A DNA stretch of 64,000 nucleotides from Rachycentron canadum (GCA_038496675.1 CM076656.1:16512134-16576133), one strand, 5' to 3'; shown: positions 22,662-36,552, numbered from the stretch's first letter. Program-made: numbers and translations. Notes: a model not told the origin generated them from the letters alone.

Positions 22662-25384
22662 TGATCAGTTATCAACACTATTTTTTTTCAATTAATTATA
22701 TAACTTATTACTCAATAACTTATCATTACTAGAAAAATACAAAGAGATTATCTACAGTTTAGAGGGCTGAAGTCAAAGCTGTTGTTTTAGTCATGAATTT
22801 CCCATCTGGGGATTTCTGGCTGGCTGATGGCCTGGTTTGCTGGCTAACTGACTGATTTGCTGAAGAAATAAAATGAGAGTGGGAGGAAGGTATGAATAGC
22901 TGGCAAGGTGCACGCTGGTGAGTCAATAGACACTGGGCACTGCCAGAAAAGCTCCATGTGCTGTGGACTAGTGCAGAAGCAAGTCAGGTTGTTTGTTCAA
23001 GTGTGCAAGCTCTGCTTCTTTTAATTCTATTTCTTCCACAAAGCTTAATTGTGCATTCTTATTACTTTAAAATGTTTTCATGGCTGTTTGTTTAAAGCAT
23101 GGCATATAAAGATAACAACTGAGTGCTCAGTTTTGGAGTGGTTAGAAAGTATAAGGCCCTGGAAATAGTGAAGAAGAGGTGAGAGGCCTGAACACAGGCC
23201 TGTGTCGTTCCTGTAGACGGCCCCCGAAAAACACAGCCAATGTCAACAGGAGCCAGGCCACAGCTTGGTTTTCCTGCCCAAGCATACATCACCTGTTTGG
23301 GGCTCATTACATAACCTCTTTAGAGAACAACTGGTTGTATGTGGTTCTGTTGCTTCAACAGGTTTTTATTTTGCATACTTAAGTTCTGCAGCTGTATCTA
23401 TGTTCATTTCCATGCAGGTTATCTGTGTCCAGGAACAGCTTAGGAACTGAACCAGCAAGAATAAAACCCCAAAGGTAAGGTCAATTTTTTTAGTCATACG
23501 TTTTCTTGTAGAATGGTGAGAGTTTTGTTTTTTTTTTTATTCAAGACCATCTGTACTTTTAAGACAAAAAAAAAAAGTAGTCCACACAACGTGTACCAGA
23601 TGTGCTTTCAGGCTCCACAGCCAAGTCTCCATCAGCAGCCTGCACTCTCCTTCCCTTGAGGGTGGCAGGCCAGCAGTATGCATAATGCCTGAGCTGTTTC
23701 ATGCAACAGGTAGCCTCAATTTCCACATTCACCCCCACAGCTTTCTGCAGATCTCTAACTGTGAACAAACCCAGAGAGGAGAGAGTCACCCTACAGCTCC
23801 ATTGTGATTGCCCCTGTGCTACTTTCTACTGTAACAATGACCTGTGAATGAATGCATGGCCTCCAGCCCCCACCCTGCGCTGACCCTGGCCCATGCTGAG
23901 GGAAAGACATGAGGTTATTTTCTTAACCCTGATGCAAAGCAAATAGAACTTCTAGAGAAATGATCTTGGGGCAAATTTGTCTTTTAACTCCAAAAAGATT
24001 GCTAAGGAGGGGAATTCAATGGCTGGAATGTTTGTCTCCCATCTTTCCAGGAGTTGTGGGGGTGAGGGGGTCAGACGCTAGTCAAGCAGAACTGAAGACT
24101 TAGTGGCTTTTTACCAGGAGGCTTCTTTCTTTAAGCCAGACAACTTCAATCAAGTTTCCTGAGCATTGTTGCCCCTATAAACACGGAAGGTTTTCATTGT
24201 ACTTTCGCTCTGACAAAAACCACATGACATGGGTAATTGTGAAAAGCCAATAAAATTGCCCATATGCTAATTCTGGACTAACATTAGGACAACAGAATGT
24301 GTCCACATATGGTAAACAAATTGAAGCAAGTGATTCCTGCCACTCATCTGTAACTCGGGAAAGGTGAGACTTTCTCTGATGACATTCATTTCTCAGTTGT
24401 TGAATTCTGTTCAGGTGAGGCTGAGGTTGGTTAAGTCTACTTATCTGCAAAAAAAAAAAAAAAAGAGAGAGAAAGAGTTCAAGGTGAGGAAAGCCCCTCA
24501 AACAAATACAAACTTTGAACAAAGGAAGAATGGAGGAATCTGTGCTGGAAGAATGTGACTCCTCTTTCAACTGTTGGTATGCTTGCGGCACCTCCTGTCA
24601 AGAGAAGAAAAATCCCAGGAAGAAACAAACTGAAGAAATGCAAAACAATGCCAACCTCCTGCTGCCTGCTGATTGATTGATTAGGACTTGTCGCATTTCT
24701 CTGCTTTTCAAACTGCTGAAGGCATTGAAAGGGTAAGTTCAGACCTCTGGGTTAATTCACATGGAGCCAAACAGTTTAAAAAGATGTGTTTATAATATTT
24801 GCGATTTTCATGAAATCAAACCTAATTTTTGACTCTATTTATAGGCAACATTTCAACAACAGCCAGTATTTCTATCCCAGACAACACTCACAAACCATCA
24901 GACTGCTAATTTCACAGGTTAAACCTATTTGTTGATGTAACAGGTACCATCTGGCCACTAGGTTCTGGGAGGATGTGGGTGGACAAATCTCCTTTAGAGA
25001 AAACAAAAATTTGCAGCTAAGTAATAAATATAAAAAAACATTCAGTTATTATTATTTGATTTGTTTTTTTTAATAAAACAGTTCTTATTACTCTTTTTTT
25101 AACCATGTCTGTGATTATTACAAGAGAAAATAAATGGAGGCTACAAGTGCAGTGGCACAGCAGTGACATGCAAATTGCAGCAGTTCAGTAAAGTAGCCAT
25201 CATACACAGGGAAGGTGATGGAAGAGGTCCGTTAAACTCATTATTATCACTGGTTAAGTTGAATGTCCTCGGTGCAGGTCAAAAGGACCCTCAGGCCACC
25301 AGGAAATGTCCCATTTGTTCTGAAAATTTCTTAAAACAAGATCAAATTACCCATTGATGGCCTCACTATTCACTCTTCAATCTC
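22662..25384. other. Intergenic, no gene
   Basis: Mixed sequence with homopolymer A/T runs (23528-23540, 23564-23576, 24449-24465). Open frames on both strands lack family resemblance and paired splice sites. Confidence 0.55.
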
Positions 25385-25440
25385 TTACAATCAATCAATC
25401 AGTCACATTTTATTTGTATGGCACTTTTCATACAGGTTAG
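25385..25440 (+). repeat. Short teleost repeat fragment
   Basis: CAATCAATCAATCAGTCAC followed by TTTTATTTGTATGGCACTTT and TCATACAGG, a widespread fish repeat module related in its core to that at 11216-11310. Confidence 0.65.
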
Positions 25441-25445
25441 TGTAG

Positions 25446-28000
25446 GTTCACAGGTGACTGATAAGCCAAAAAAAAGTATAGCATGGCATAAAAGTGTTGT
25501 ATTAAATATGCTAATGCACGGCAAACTGTTGCTATAGCTCACAGACACAGGGCGAAGAAATCACAAGTCATTTTCTCATCATTTTTTTAAATTTTTTTTT
25601 TTATTGCACTCTTTTCGATCCCTTTTTGTCAAACACATTTGTTCTTTTTTTCTTTTTTTTGTTTTCTTTTCTTCTCCCCAGGCTGCAAGTCTTTAGTCAG
25701 AGCTTTGCTTTGACAGGTGAAGATCAACTGGAGTCATCGCTATTGGGAACCAAGTGGGATTGAAGGAGAGGGGCGGTCGCGGGGTCAGTGGCATCAGAGT
25801 TATTCTATACCTATACAACTGCTCACGCAAGCAAGGCAGAGAGTTCACAACATGCTTTTATCCCCTAAAAACACAATTCAACGCTATTCCACTAATTTCT
25901 GTTACTATTTACTGGATGTGTTTATTCCTCTGTCCTGTCAATGGGAAATGATGAATGGTGAGAATTTAAATACCTGTGTTAACTTACTGTGTTAGCTTTC
26001 CTTTCAAGTGTGCCATTACAAGAAGACAACTATCCTGTATCCTGTTTTCCTGTTTTGATGAATGGTCAGAGAGGAACAGTTGAGCCTTACTGACTTCCGC
26101 TGCAGACACTTAGAAAACAACAGTTGGAACGATTAAGCTGCAATCACATTTGTAATTATGATAATGTCAATTGAGCTTGTCAAGGATGAATAATTTCAGG
26201 GGAGACAGTAAAATATACCTAACAAGGCTTTTCTCAGCGGTAAACATGGGGCTTTTAAAACTGTAATTAGCCTTTTAATGTCTAACACATGGCTTACAAG
26301 CCATCCATGGGCCCAACTTCCCTTTTCTCAACCACTTTCCCCGTCTCTCTGTAGGACACACTTTTCACATAGCTGGAAATCTAACCACAGAAATAGGAAG
26401 CTCTCTCAGTGGGGCCGGGGGTGAGCAGAGGCAAGCGTAATTCAGCAATTGTGGGACAAATTGTTATTTTCCTGTGCTTAAAATAGACAAGCACAAGATG
26501 TAATATTACATTTGTACTGGGTTTGCTTTTTGTGCTTTTTTTTTTTTGGTTGTCAGTTAGTTGCAAAATGCAAATAGCAATGTAAATGCAGTGTGGTTGC
26601 AGTAATCCCTCTAAAAAGTTCTGGGCCCAAGACAGGGACAAGATCTGAAACTAAAAAAATGCAGCACCCTGCTCACCAACCACCAACATGAACCCCAGAG
26701 CATCCTCTCTCTCTCTCTCTCTCTTTTTCTCTCTCTCTCTCTTCCACAACTGCCCCTTATGCATCCTCTCTATATACCCACCCAGAGTGTTCAAGAATTC
26801 CCCCTTGAGAGACAGACAGAGATAATTGGTCACAGATTTTTGTTGGCAGGACACAAAGGGACCTCCTATTCACCCCTGCGCAGCTGTCTACTTCCCATTC
26901 TCCCATCTCTGCTCCCCACTTGTTGAGTCCCCTCCAACGGTTCCCCCACCACCGCCGCCGCTACCACCAGTGGACCAGAGCTGAGCTGCTCCTCATCCCC
27001 AAAACACAGCCCCTTTCACTGCCACAATAAAGCCATCAGGACACATGCCTCTCATGACCCTGACCTAAAGTTCTAGCCTCCTTACGCCCCAAGGCCTCAG
27101 TGACATCTATGAGACCTTCGAGTCTGTTAGCAGTTCCCTTTGATAAAAGCTGTTTCACTAATTAGGGAGCCACTGGCTGATCAAAGCACCTGTGTGTGAT
27201 GACCCAAAGTGTTTACACAACCAGGATCATGTCCACGATGACACAGTGTAAATCCTTTTTGATATGGCTTTGTGGTATTATAATCTGCCCCATGAACAAG
27301 GAACTACTCATGTCTTTATATGTTTGGAGAGTATTAGAGAATAACTATAAACCTTTTCAGTCGTCATTTATAGGCTATATATAATGCTCTAGCTAACATA
27401 GAGAGGTGTGGGTTCCAATCAAAACTCCAGACACCGGATTGATATTTTAAAAAAGTAAAAAAAAATTTAAAAAAACTAACTAAGACGGCCTATTTATTTT
27501 TCAAGCTCAGAAAATGCGTGTTGAAATGTCTGCAGCATTTCCACTGTGTATTTATCATAAATCTACACCCGAGAGCATCTAATCCATGACTAATCAACGG
27601 ATTGATTGCTGTTTCTTCTTGCTCGACACGTTTAGGGTTATAAGGGTTATAATAATTCAACCAATGAAACTGGTGCACTTAATATGTTTACCATATTAAC
27701 ATATAATACATTGGGTTCTTAATAAAAGCTTCTACAAAAACGGGATACAAGAGCAGAGTTAGATTTACAGCATGCTGTACCTGTCCCCTCTCTCCACACA
27801 GACCAGAGTCACAAGTCTATATTAAATGTTAAATTAAACTTAACAGGCCGTTTGAATTCCACAGCGAGTCAATCTATCATACAGAATATCATACATAGTA
27901 ATTATACACAATTGTTCTATATAATTGATTATAAACTAATTAAATCCATTACAGTAATATAGAACAACAATTATATGAATGGCAATTTATCTATATGAAA
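25446..28000. other. Intergenic, no gene
   Basis: T-rich at 25580-25670, (CT)n at 26705-26742, CT-rich to 26950. A candidate regulatory block at 26100-26310 is listed separately. No coding exon supported. Confidence 0.55.
26100..26310. promoter_or_regulatory. Candidate conserved non-coding element
   Basis: High-complexity, AT-leaning block with repeated homeodomain-like cores (TTTGTAATTATGATAATG, GAATAATTTC, CTGTAATTAGCC). It contains no repeat signature. Call rests on sequence texture only. Confidence 0.25.
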
Positions 28001-28004
28001 GCAG

Positions 28005-28245
28005 TGGTGGAAGAAGTATTAAAAGCCCTTACTGGATGAAAGTACCCATACGACAATCTACAGCCATGTTAGCAGATCTGTGAGACTGCACTGCACAAAG
28101 TGGAGCTTGGGCTAAAATTGCCACTAGTTTGCTAACAATGACAATACTAATGTTTAACATCTTAGTTAATCATTCTACCATTTGTCAATTGCTACAAAAT
28201 ACAGGGCAGTAAATATCATCAGTTTTGCAGGTATTTGGTCATTAA
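28005..28245 (+). repeat. Nested degraded teleost repeats
   Basis: 28005-28055 resembles the GTGGTGGAAGAAGTACT / AAAGTACCCATAC repeat. 28060-28245 resembles another common fish repeat (CAGCCATGTTAGCAGATCTG, then GCTAACAATGACAATACTAATG and ACATCTTAGTT blocks). Both are strongly eroded. Confidence 0.6.
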
Positions 28246-28284
28246 CCAAACTACTGGACAAGACAAGTTAAAACTTTTGACCAA

Positions 28285-28545
28285 ATGCTAGATAAAATGT
28301 CACGGCATGGTATCCACTGTTGCCTCAGAGCAACAAGGGTCCTGGAGCCAAACCCCAGGCCTGGGGCCTTTCTGTGTGGAGTTTGCCTGTTCTCCCTGTG
28401 TGGGTTCCTTCCTGGCTTCCTCCCACAATTCAAAGACATACATATTAGGTCAATTGGTGACTCTAAATTGCCCATAGGCATGAGTGTCAATGTCACCCCA
28501 CACAGCACGGATAAGGTATAGATAACGTATGAATGGATGGATATT
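28285..28545 (-). repeat. Degraded teleost interspersed repeat, copy 2 (inverted)
   Basis: Reverse orientation of the family at 10855-11120: GTGGAGTTTGCCTGTTCTCC, CTTCCTCCCACAATTCAAAG, TCAATTGGTGACTCTAAATT and a terminal ATGGATGGATA. The middle of the consensus between the TCAATGTCACCCC block and the tail seems deleted. Confidence 0.8.
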
Positions 28546-29919
28546 TTAGTGGTGGTGAATAATCAACCTCCTGAGCTACATTGCTATGAGCCACACAGGT
28601 AGCATGGCTGAAAATACTTCACTACAAGCGAAATTCCGACAGTATAATCCTTACTTGCATTGTAGAGGTTGTACTGTAACATTTAAAATATATTTCAAAT
28701 GTCAAAATCACATATCTGTCTGCTTTGCATTACTTGTCAATTCAAGATCTCATCTTCAGTGACACAAACACACAAAGAAGCAAAACACATCTAAATGCTG
28801 CAGCTTGTTGAGATGGATCTAATTTGAAGTAGTTGCATTCTGACACTATTCACTCTGTCACTCTTAAGTCCCCCCTAACACTTAGGTTAAAAAATTAGTG
28901 CAAAATTATTGAAAAAGAATATATTCACTGGATGTCCCTCTACTTATTTTACAGTATAGTGGCTCACTAAGAAGGAACCTATTTTAGGACAATAGCACAT
29001 TGCCAAAGTCACTGCTGAACAATGATGACACATTTTGCGAAGCCACAGAGAGTAAAAGTGTGTTCATGCAGTGAAAACAATAAAGTAGAGCAACACGTTT
29101 CACCTTCAGCTTCCTGTACTTTCTCTCTTTTACCTAGCATAATGGATTGCATGTGTAAACTGGCGTTGCATCGAATGCTAATAAGACTTAAACAGGGACA
29201 AGACAGAAAAGAAAAAAGAGGCACAAATAAGAAAATGTACAGCGGTGAAAGAAGGGAAGCAGAGAAAAGAGAAAAACAGTGAAGGTTTAGTGTGGAGGAG
29301 AAGAAGGAGAATGAAGTGATTACAATTCCAGTCACAACCAGCACAGCAGTTTGTGCAGTGATCCTAGATTTCTTGAGCAACTGAACAAAGCTGTTCCCAA
29401 GGGGCTCATGGGAAGGCATAGGTCAACCACCCCTTTCCTGACTCACCACATGTTAAAGGAATTCAGTGGTGCATTGTGGGATATGACACTGCTAACCCCC
29501 ACAACTAAGTTTCCAAATTACTAACACATACATTCTCCAACCTGTCTGCGATTGCAGCATTGGAAAAATGACAAAGGTTGATTTAAAATGGGAACGTGTA
29601 ATGTGTTGTGACACTAGAGAGTGAGGCACGACTAGATTAAAACCCACACACTGAATAAGGAAAAAAAAAAAACTTCTTGGTGGATATAATTCTTCTCGAG
29701 GCAGAATCAGGCATAATAATCCATTTTTCTTTTTATCTGGCCTGTGATGGCTTGTGCCAACCTCATTAATGGATGACTTACTAACACAGTCAAGTTTTCA
29801 GTATTTATTAACTGCTTATCACAGCACTCTTATTCTTATCTATTTACCAAATGGAGACGGTACAAGCTATTGTAACAAAAAACAAAGATTAGATAACTAC
29901 ATTGTTCTTTTATTTGTAA

Positions 29920-30042
29920 TTCTCTTCTCTTCTCTTCTCTTCTCTTCTCTTCTCTTCTCTTCTCTTCTCTTCTCTTCTCTTCTCTTTTCTTTTATTTTCT
30001 TTTCTTTTCTTTTCTTCTCTTCTCTTCTCTTCTCTTCTCTTC
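29920..30042 (+). repeat. (TTCTC)n pentanucleotide satellite
   Basis: 123 bases of TCTCT/TTTCT pentamers, an uninterrupted pyrimidine strand apart from one A near 29994. Such mirror-symmetric tracts can form triplex DNA. Confidence 0.97.
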
Positions 30043-33042
30043 ATTAATGTCATTACAAGTTATTAGTAATCTTACCTAAAGGCTATGGGCTGTAACTATC
30101 TGCTGCTTGGCTGAAAAGAATTGAATTAGGGAGATAATGAATGAAAGCTGAGCCTTAAACTTTTCAAAATCTATTGAATGCATTAATGTTGAGAACGTCT
30201 CTTATCACATTGTGCAGTTGTAGTTACCACAACAAAACAGAGGTCAATAATGAGAGAGTAAATAGAAATCACATTGAACAAAATGTGACAATTTTCATCT
30301 CAGTTTAAAAAATATCAGGTGAGAAAAAAAGTGACTTTTTGAACATGATGAGCATCTCGACGGCTAAAAGAGTGGGTGTCCATGTATAAGGCTGGAGTTG
30401 TTGCCAGTTTCTTCTTCCGTTGTTGGGCCTGGAGGTGTCTTGGGGATGGGGCTAAACCATACAGCTGATGGGCATCTGTCAGCCAGCCACAGCAAAATGA
30501 GGTGAAGAAGAAATAAACCAGCAAACTCACAAAAAGAGAGCGGAAAGACTGGGGGCAAAGAAGAAAGAAGAAACCATTAGATAGGAGTAAGTTTCTTTAG
30601 CATTTGAGGACAGAAAAAGGTTACAGACAAAAAAGAGGGATCCATCGAGCCAGACAGGCCTCCCCTTGTGCCTGACTGTCTCTGATGTCCACGTGCTGAA
30701 TCCCTGTGAGCCCAGAGGGACTATTTAGAGCCACAACAGGCCTGAGGGAGGGATCTGCCACAGGTGGTGTCCAGCAGCTGCTATGTGTCAATATACACAA
30801 ACACACACCGCCTGCACTAATGCACATTCTCTGAACATACTCACAAACATACCAGCATACTGTGTGTATATAAGTGCATGCCAACATATTTGTGTGAAAG
30901 GAAGACTCAGAGACAGAACCACAGGTATTTAGATGCACAGCACAGCATGCACACACACATACATGACTGATACTGTAAGATAATGAGACATGTTCTTGCA
31001 TATGCAATATATTTTGCACACACATGTGCAATGACACACCCATGTACTCACACAGATATAATCCACTGCTAAGACAAATTATGTGTAGTGTACACAAACA
31101 CTTGCACCAGGCTTTTTTTTATACATTTTTATTTTAATATTCTACCAGTATCTGGTTTGCACACATGTCAGCGCAAAGTGTGAATGTCACTCAAAACCAA
31201 AAGAAGAAAAAAAACATTCTCTCATGACCCAACGGTATAAAAACGCAGACATATACTTGAAAAGGAAAAGGGGAAAAAAGTACCTCTCACTCTCTCTCAA
31301 AAAAAGTGTAGCATATTCTCATGTGCACCCAATCTCACACCCACACAGATTCCTGTAAGGAAACTCCAATGCTGCTGTCCATCTTTCAGCTGTAATGCTA
31401 GACACACACCCAAAGGAGGGAAAACCCGCAACTTTACAGTTTTACTGGCTTGAATTGACTCGATTGCTGGGTTATGACAGTCTGCACCTCAAATGCCGAC
31501 ATGTCTTTCTTTCTAGCAATTTCAGTTTTGTCAAGTACACATATCTTTTTCATTGCTATAACACCAAAACAGTAAATTTCTACACTTATTTAATTATATG
31601 GAGTTAGATTTCCAGTTAGTCACATGTAGTATATGGCAAATGCAATTATGCTAAAATATGGTGTGGTTCAGTTTGACATTCCTTTTTCCTGAAGTGTAAG
31701 CAAAGTTCCCTCTGTTATATAAGAGAGAGCAACAAACTCTAATAAATATGGTAAACACTCAATAAACCAAGCAAGACTTACTATTCTGTAAGCAAAACGA
31801 ACAACAGCAATTCATCCTGGATTCCAGAGCAATGAGGCAACAAATTAAAACAGGCATTAGTGGTGAATTTGAGCTCACTTACAGAGTAACAAGACACATG
31901 ACTGACAGAGACGTTATGCCTCCAACAATTGTACCTTTCATTGGTCCAAGGATTCATACTTGTTGCCTTCCAAACGTGTGACTCAAGTAAAGAGAGCTAC
32001 GACTAGGTGGGTGGGATTCATTAAAAAAACAAAATCAGGAGACAGCAAATTTAGTTTCATACCAAAACAATTAAGATGCTACATACGCCTCAAAAATGGA
32101 TGTGTGGCTGCATAGAAGCTTCCAACCACAGCCACGTGTTTTCTCATGAGCAATGTGTTTTCAGTCATGTGTTTTCTCACTGCACTAAACAGAATCAGTG
32201 CAGCCTAAGTGTGTTAGCAACGCAGCCTTCGTGATGACCACCTTGAGCAAAAAATGCAGTTAAGAGTCTCATTGAGCCACACCTCCTTATGTCTGATTGT
32301 CTGCTTGCGATGGCACAAAAGCCATTTCTTCAGATTGTTCTTCTGAGGGCCAAAACAACAGAGCAGGGCCTGAGGGAGCTGGGTTCATAAGATCCCCTAC
32401 AGGTGAGGACCCTGCGGGGACTGTGTTGTTTGTGTTTTGTGCGTATAGTCTCCTGCTCCTGCTCCGTCACTAAAGACACAAAAAAGGCTGTACACAACTT
32501 GTAAACCTTTAAACAGACTTAGATGTTTGAAATCTGCAACGTTCCTCCTTAAAGCCAAAATGTCCAAGTTCTGGAAACCAAGTAGCATTAGCATGGAGAT
32601 ATGCTGGTTGTATAACCTTGAGAGTAATTTATGAGGTGTCTAGAGAAAGATAAACTTTTTTTTTTTTTTATTTACCCCCCCACCCCCCACCCCCTTTGTT
32701 TTGCCTGGGTTGTTCAGGCACAGAGTGAAGATGATGAATTTAAGGTGTGTGAAAGTTGCCAGGGAGTTTGACTCCACAAGCAAAGAGTAAATAAATGTGC
32801 TGAACATTTGGATCAGTAGATCCAGTAATGCTGATACATGAAAGTTAGGTGGGTGGTTATTTGTCAATACTACAGGCCTTGTCTTGCCCCTCTGTGCTCA
32901 GACGTTGTGCTGTATATCTCTCATCACGACTGCGCTGGAGGGAAAGAATGGAGCAAGCATTCATGGGAGCCTGTTTGAAATGATTGTTGTGCTCCTCCAC
33001 CATTTGTATTTGTCTTTCTGGAGGCATGAGGAAAAAGGAGTT

Positions 33043-33057
33043 GGGGGGGGGGGGGGG
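33043..33057 (+). repeat. Poly(G) run of 15
   Basis: Homopolymer G tract, flanked by non-repetitive sequence. Its length may be affected by sequencing error. Confidence 0.95.
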
Positions 33058-34584
33058 ACTCTAAAATCTGACAAATTGCCGAAAATTGCCTTCACACAGT
33101 CATTCCTGTTTGGACACACTTGGCACATCTGGTTGTGATCTGGCAACAAAAGCGCCGTGGCGGAGGGCTCAGCTCTCAGAGTGGTGCCACATATTATCCC
33201 CTCCTCCTCCACCTCCTCCTCCTCTCTCCTGGTTTGGTCTGCAAACATAATGATGGTCATCCTGCTTTCTCCCCATCTCCTCTCCTCTCTCTCTCTCTCT
33301 CTCTCTGTTTTGCTCTATCTCTCTCTCTCTGTTGGGAGCTAGGAGCTGATGGTGTTGTGTAGTGATGCTTAGCAGTTGCCCCATCAGAGCATTCCTGAGC
33401 TCCTCTCCTGCTTTAAGGCTATCAGTGGGTTGTAATTGAGGCGTCTGCAAAGATGAATGCATCACTGTGACACTGCAAGCAGCGCATAGTTTCAAAGGGG
33501 AAAGCTGCTCACAATCTGGCAACTTTAAACACAGCCAATAAAAAGATTGTAGAGATAAATTCTGTGTTTGGCACAATGTAGCGCACACGCCTCCTCACGC
33601 ACACACACACACACACACATATGATTAGTAGTTCAAACTTGGAGCGTCACAGTCTGCAGAGATTTGTCGGTGTGTGACTCTGATCACAGTGTGTGGTGCA
33701 GCAGCATCATCCAAGAGTGTCTTATAAATCTTCACCTCATTGTTTTACTGAAGTCTTTACTAATCTCTCAGCTCTGGACAACATCTGTTGGGATGATTGC
33801 ATGTTTCCCATGTTAGTGCTGCTCGTGTTTTAATGTCTCCATGGAAAAACACGCGACATGACTAAAAAGTAAGCCCCTCCACTGACTCTGGAAAAATCAT
33901 AACTTTAAAAAATGGCTTTAAACAATATTTGAGATCTTTTTGTGTGTGTGTGTGTGTCACACTGTAAGAGATTTTCTCTTCTTTTTTCTTTTTTAAATCT
34001 CACCTCTCATATAAACTTGGATAGCTGAGTTGTTCTTATATATATTCTGTTGTAACATGTGTATCAAATAAACATGCATTGGACTGTGAAGTAGAGGAGA
34101 GGTCATGGGTAAATACTTGCAGTATTGTCAATCCTGCAGCTGTGTGGCTGGGAGAGAGTGCACAGCTGCAGACTGAGGCCTCAGCTTCTCAAATTGCTTC
34201 TGCCTCAGTTTCCTGCCCTCTTTACCGACCACGCCAAACCAGGCCCTTATTAGACCCACCCCCACCTTAATAATCCATGATGTCACCTCAACATCACTTT
34301 TTTGTTTTTCTTGATTTTTTTCCCCTCATCCCTACTGCTGGTGCCTCCCCCATTGTTTGTTAAATATTAACAGGTGTTGGAGCGGGAGGAGGGGTGGGGT
34401 GGGTGTCACTACCTTCTGCTTCGGTTCTTCCATCCGTCCGTCTATCTGTCCATCTACTGCTATCGCCACATCTGCTTCAGTTTTGACTTCCCCTGGTTTG
34501 TTTGTCCATCTGTATTTGTGTTTCTACCCCCTCCTTTTCCTCTGTCCCCCCTTTCAGTGGAGGGAGGCTGAGGAATGATCAGTC

Positions 34585-34700
34585 AGGCTTTGATGCCGCT
34601 GGCCCCTGCCCTGGCTTTCCACAGCACATGAGCCTGGGCAATTACAAAAGCGCTCCTAGCCGACTGTTATTACTCTGTAATGCTCCCGTCTGGAGCGGGA
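34585..34700. promoter_or_regulatory. Candidate conserved non-coding element
   Basis: Balanced-composition island between pyrimidine-rich and GA-rich flanks, containing GGCAATTACAAAAGCGCTCC and GTTATTACTCTGTAATGCTC with opposed TTAC/GTAA cores. Conservation not testable here. Confidence 0.25.
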
Positions 34701-35187
34701 GGAAGAGGATGAGGTGGAGGAGAAGATAGATGAAGAGCAGGAGAAGGAGGAGAAAGAGAAAGAGGAGGGATCAGAGAAAAAGAGGGAGAGGGAGAAATTG
34801 ATTTGATATAGCACCACAAACTATATGTAACATTTTGCTTCAATACAAAGGTCCCGTTTGACAGAGAAGGGCCATGAATTTCTAAATATTTAAAATAACT
34901 TTAGGAGAAAATATCCTGGCCTGTAACACTGGCACCTTTCTCCCTCAACCACTAAGAGAAGAAAAAAATGAAGTATATGGACGTCTGGATGCTGCCGCAC
35001 ACATGTGGTAGACAGGAAGTACTTGGGGTGGAAGGTGGAGGATGGGGGGGTGAACAGGAAAGATGATGGCCCCTTTATCCCCAGCAATCATTAGACAAGA
35101 CTCCAGAGGAAGTCAGAAATCACCATCCCATATGATCCATACTTCCCGTCTTCCCAGAATATAGGACTGGTGCTTTTTAAAAATATT

Positions 35188-35189
<2 letters not shown>

Positions 35190-35244
<55 letters not shown>

Positions 35245-35258
35245 TGTGTGTGCGTGTG
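35190..35258 (+). repeat. (TG)n microsatellite
   Basis: About 50 bases of perfect TG, then TG with CG interruptions (CGCGTG, TGCGTG). Confidence 0.97.
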
Positions 35259-36519
35259 GAAACAGTGAGTCCACAGCTGGTTAAAGCCATTCAATGTACA
35301 TAATGGTCTGTGTGTGCTCCATCCATTACAAATAAATCATGAGGATCGTGTCTTTGGTTAGGGACAGTTATGCACGGCTCTGACAGAGTGATTGCATCTG
35401 TCGAGCAGAATGCACAGAGAGGTAGAAGGAGCAAAGGAAAAACAAACAGAGGAGCAAACTTTATACTGATAATCGTGGCAACTATTTCAGTTTGTGGATA
35501 GTTAACAGAGAATACGGCAGAGAGTTGTGTTAACTTCAATCCACCACATCTCACTAATTGAAATGGGAACATCATTAGCTCCGGCTGAAGAAATTTTGAT
35601 AGTTGTCCCGCAAACTGAAATGATGATAATCATTTCACTTAAGGTTGTGCAAAATAAAATCAGATCTCCTTCTGCTTCCAGAACTAAGAATGAATTGCAG
35701 CTGTAAGAGCTGGCAGCAGCAGTGTTTACTTGTCTGGAGAGTAGGAAAATAATAGCTTGTTCAGCAAAAAAAACACAAAACAGCTTGGTATTGGAATGCT
35801 ATTGTCATATTATTCCGAATATCTCCTTTCTTTGCTGTGAATTAGTTTTTTATTCCAGCATTTGAGTCATGATAATAACTTGGCTCATCCTCAACATAAG
35901 CTTTCTGCACGAAAGCTATATTACATCTGTAATTTTCTGACAGAGGACACTGCTCTTGTGCATCAGCTTGACTTCTGAATCCAAGTCAGCGTGTCTTCTC
36001 ATCGCACCACACCGCAGACTCCGCTTCACCTACAGTTTACTGAGCCAGCTTGAAGATATATTTGTTTTGCCGAATCTCCTCAAATCTAAAAAAGAGCTCG
36101 TCCCTTTACACGAGACCATCACTTTCCTTGTCGCTGCAGTTGAACGAGGGCTTTAATAGCCAAACCAGTTTGGTCAAACCAGAAGGATTAGTCTGTTTAC
36201 TAGTAGCAGTAAATGTTACAAAGGGGGATAAAAACACAACCATCAGAATCTCTGTCACGTACAGCAAATTCTATGGTGGTTCATGAGCGAGCATTTGAGT
36301 TTGTGTTGTGTTGGAAGCCAAAGTGCATGGCCAATGGTTTAATCCCACAAAATTTTCCAAATCACTTCCAAAAGAGCACACGCATTTGAAACAATAGAAA
36401 AGCTGTTCTTTACACTGCAGATCCCCTAACACAACACCCCCTCCCAGCCCAGCTCTGTCACACCCCGTCTCACACCTGCTGTGTGCCATGAGAGGAGCGA
36501 ACAACTGGAGGCATGGTCA

Positions 36520-36552
<33 letters not shown>

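Noticed and set aside
24175..24591. 138-codon open frame on the minus strand
   Set aside because: Crosses a homopolymer A/T run and a GA tract; protein composition is erratic and no homology is apparent.
29009..29419. 136-codon open frame on the minus strand
   Set aside because: Ser/Leu/Phe-rich product of pyrimidine-rich DNA, with an overlapping frame on the other strand; not coding-like.
30621..31097. 158-codon open frame on the minus strand rich in Cys, His, Thr and Ser
   Set aside because: It runs through CA/TG-rich DNA, which creates such composition; no domain, splice or family support.
33169..33588. 139-codon open frame on the minus strand with Glu/Arg and poly-Gly
   Set aside because: Driven by the CT/GA and GGA simple repeats in 33190-33330.
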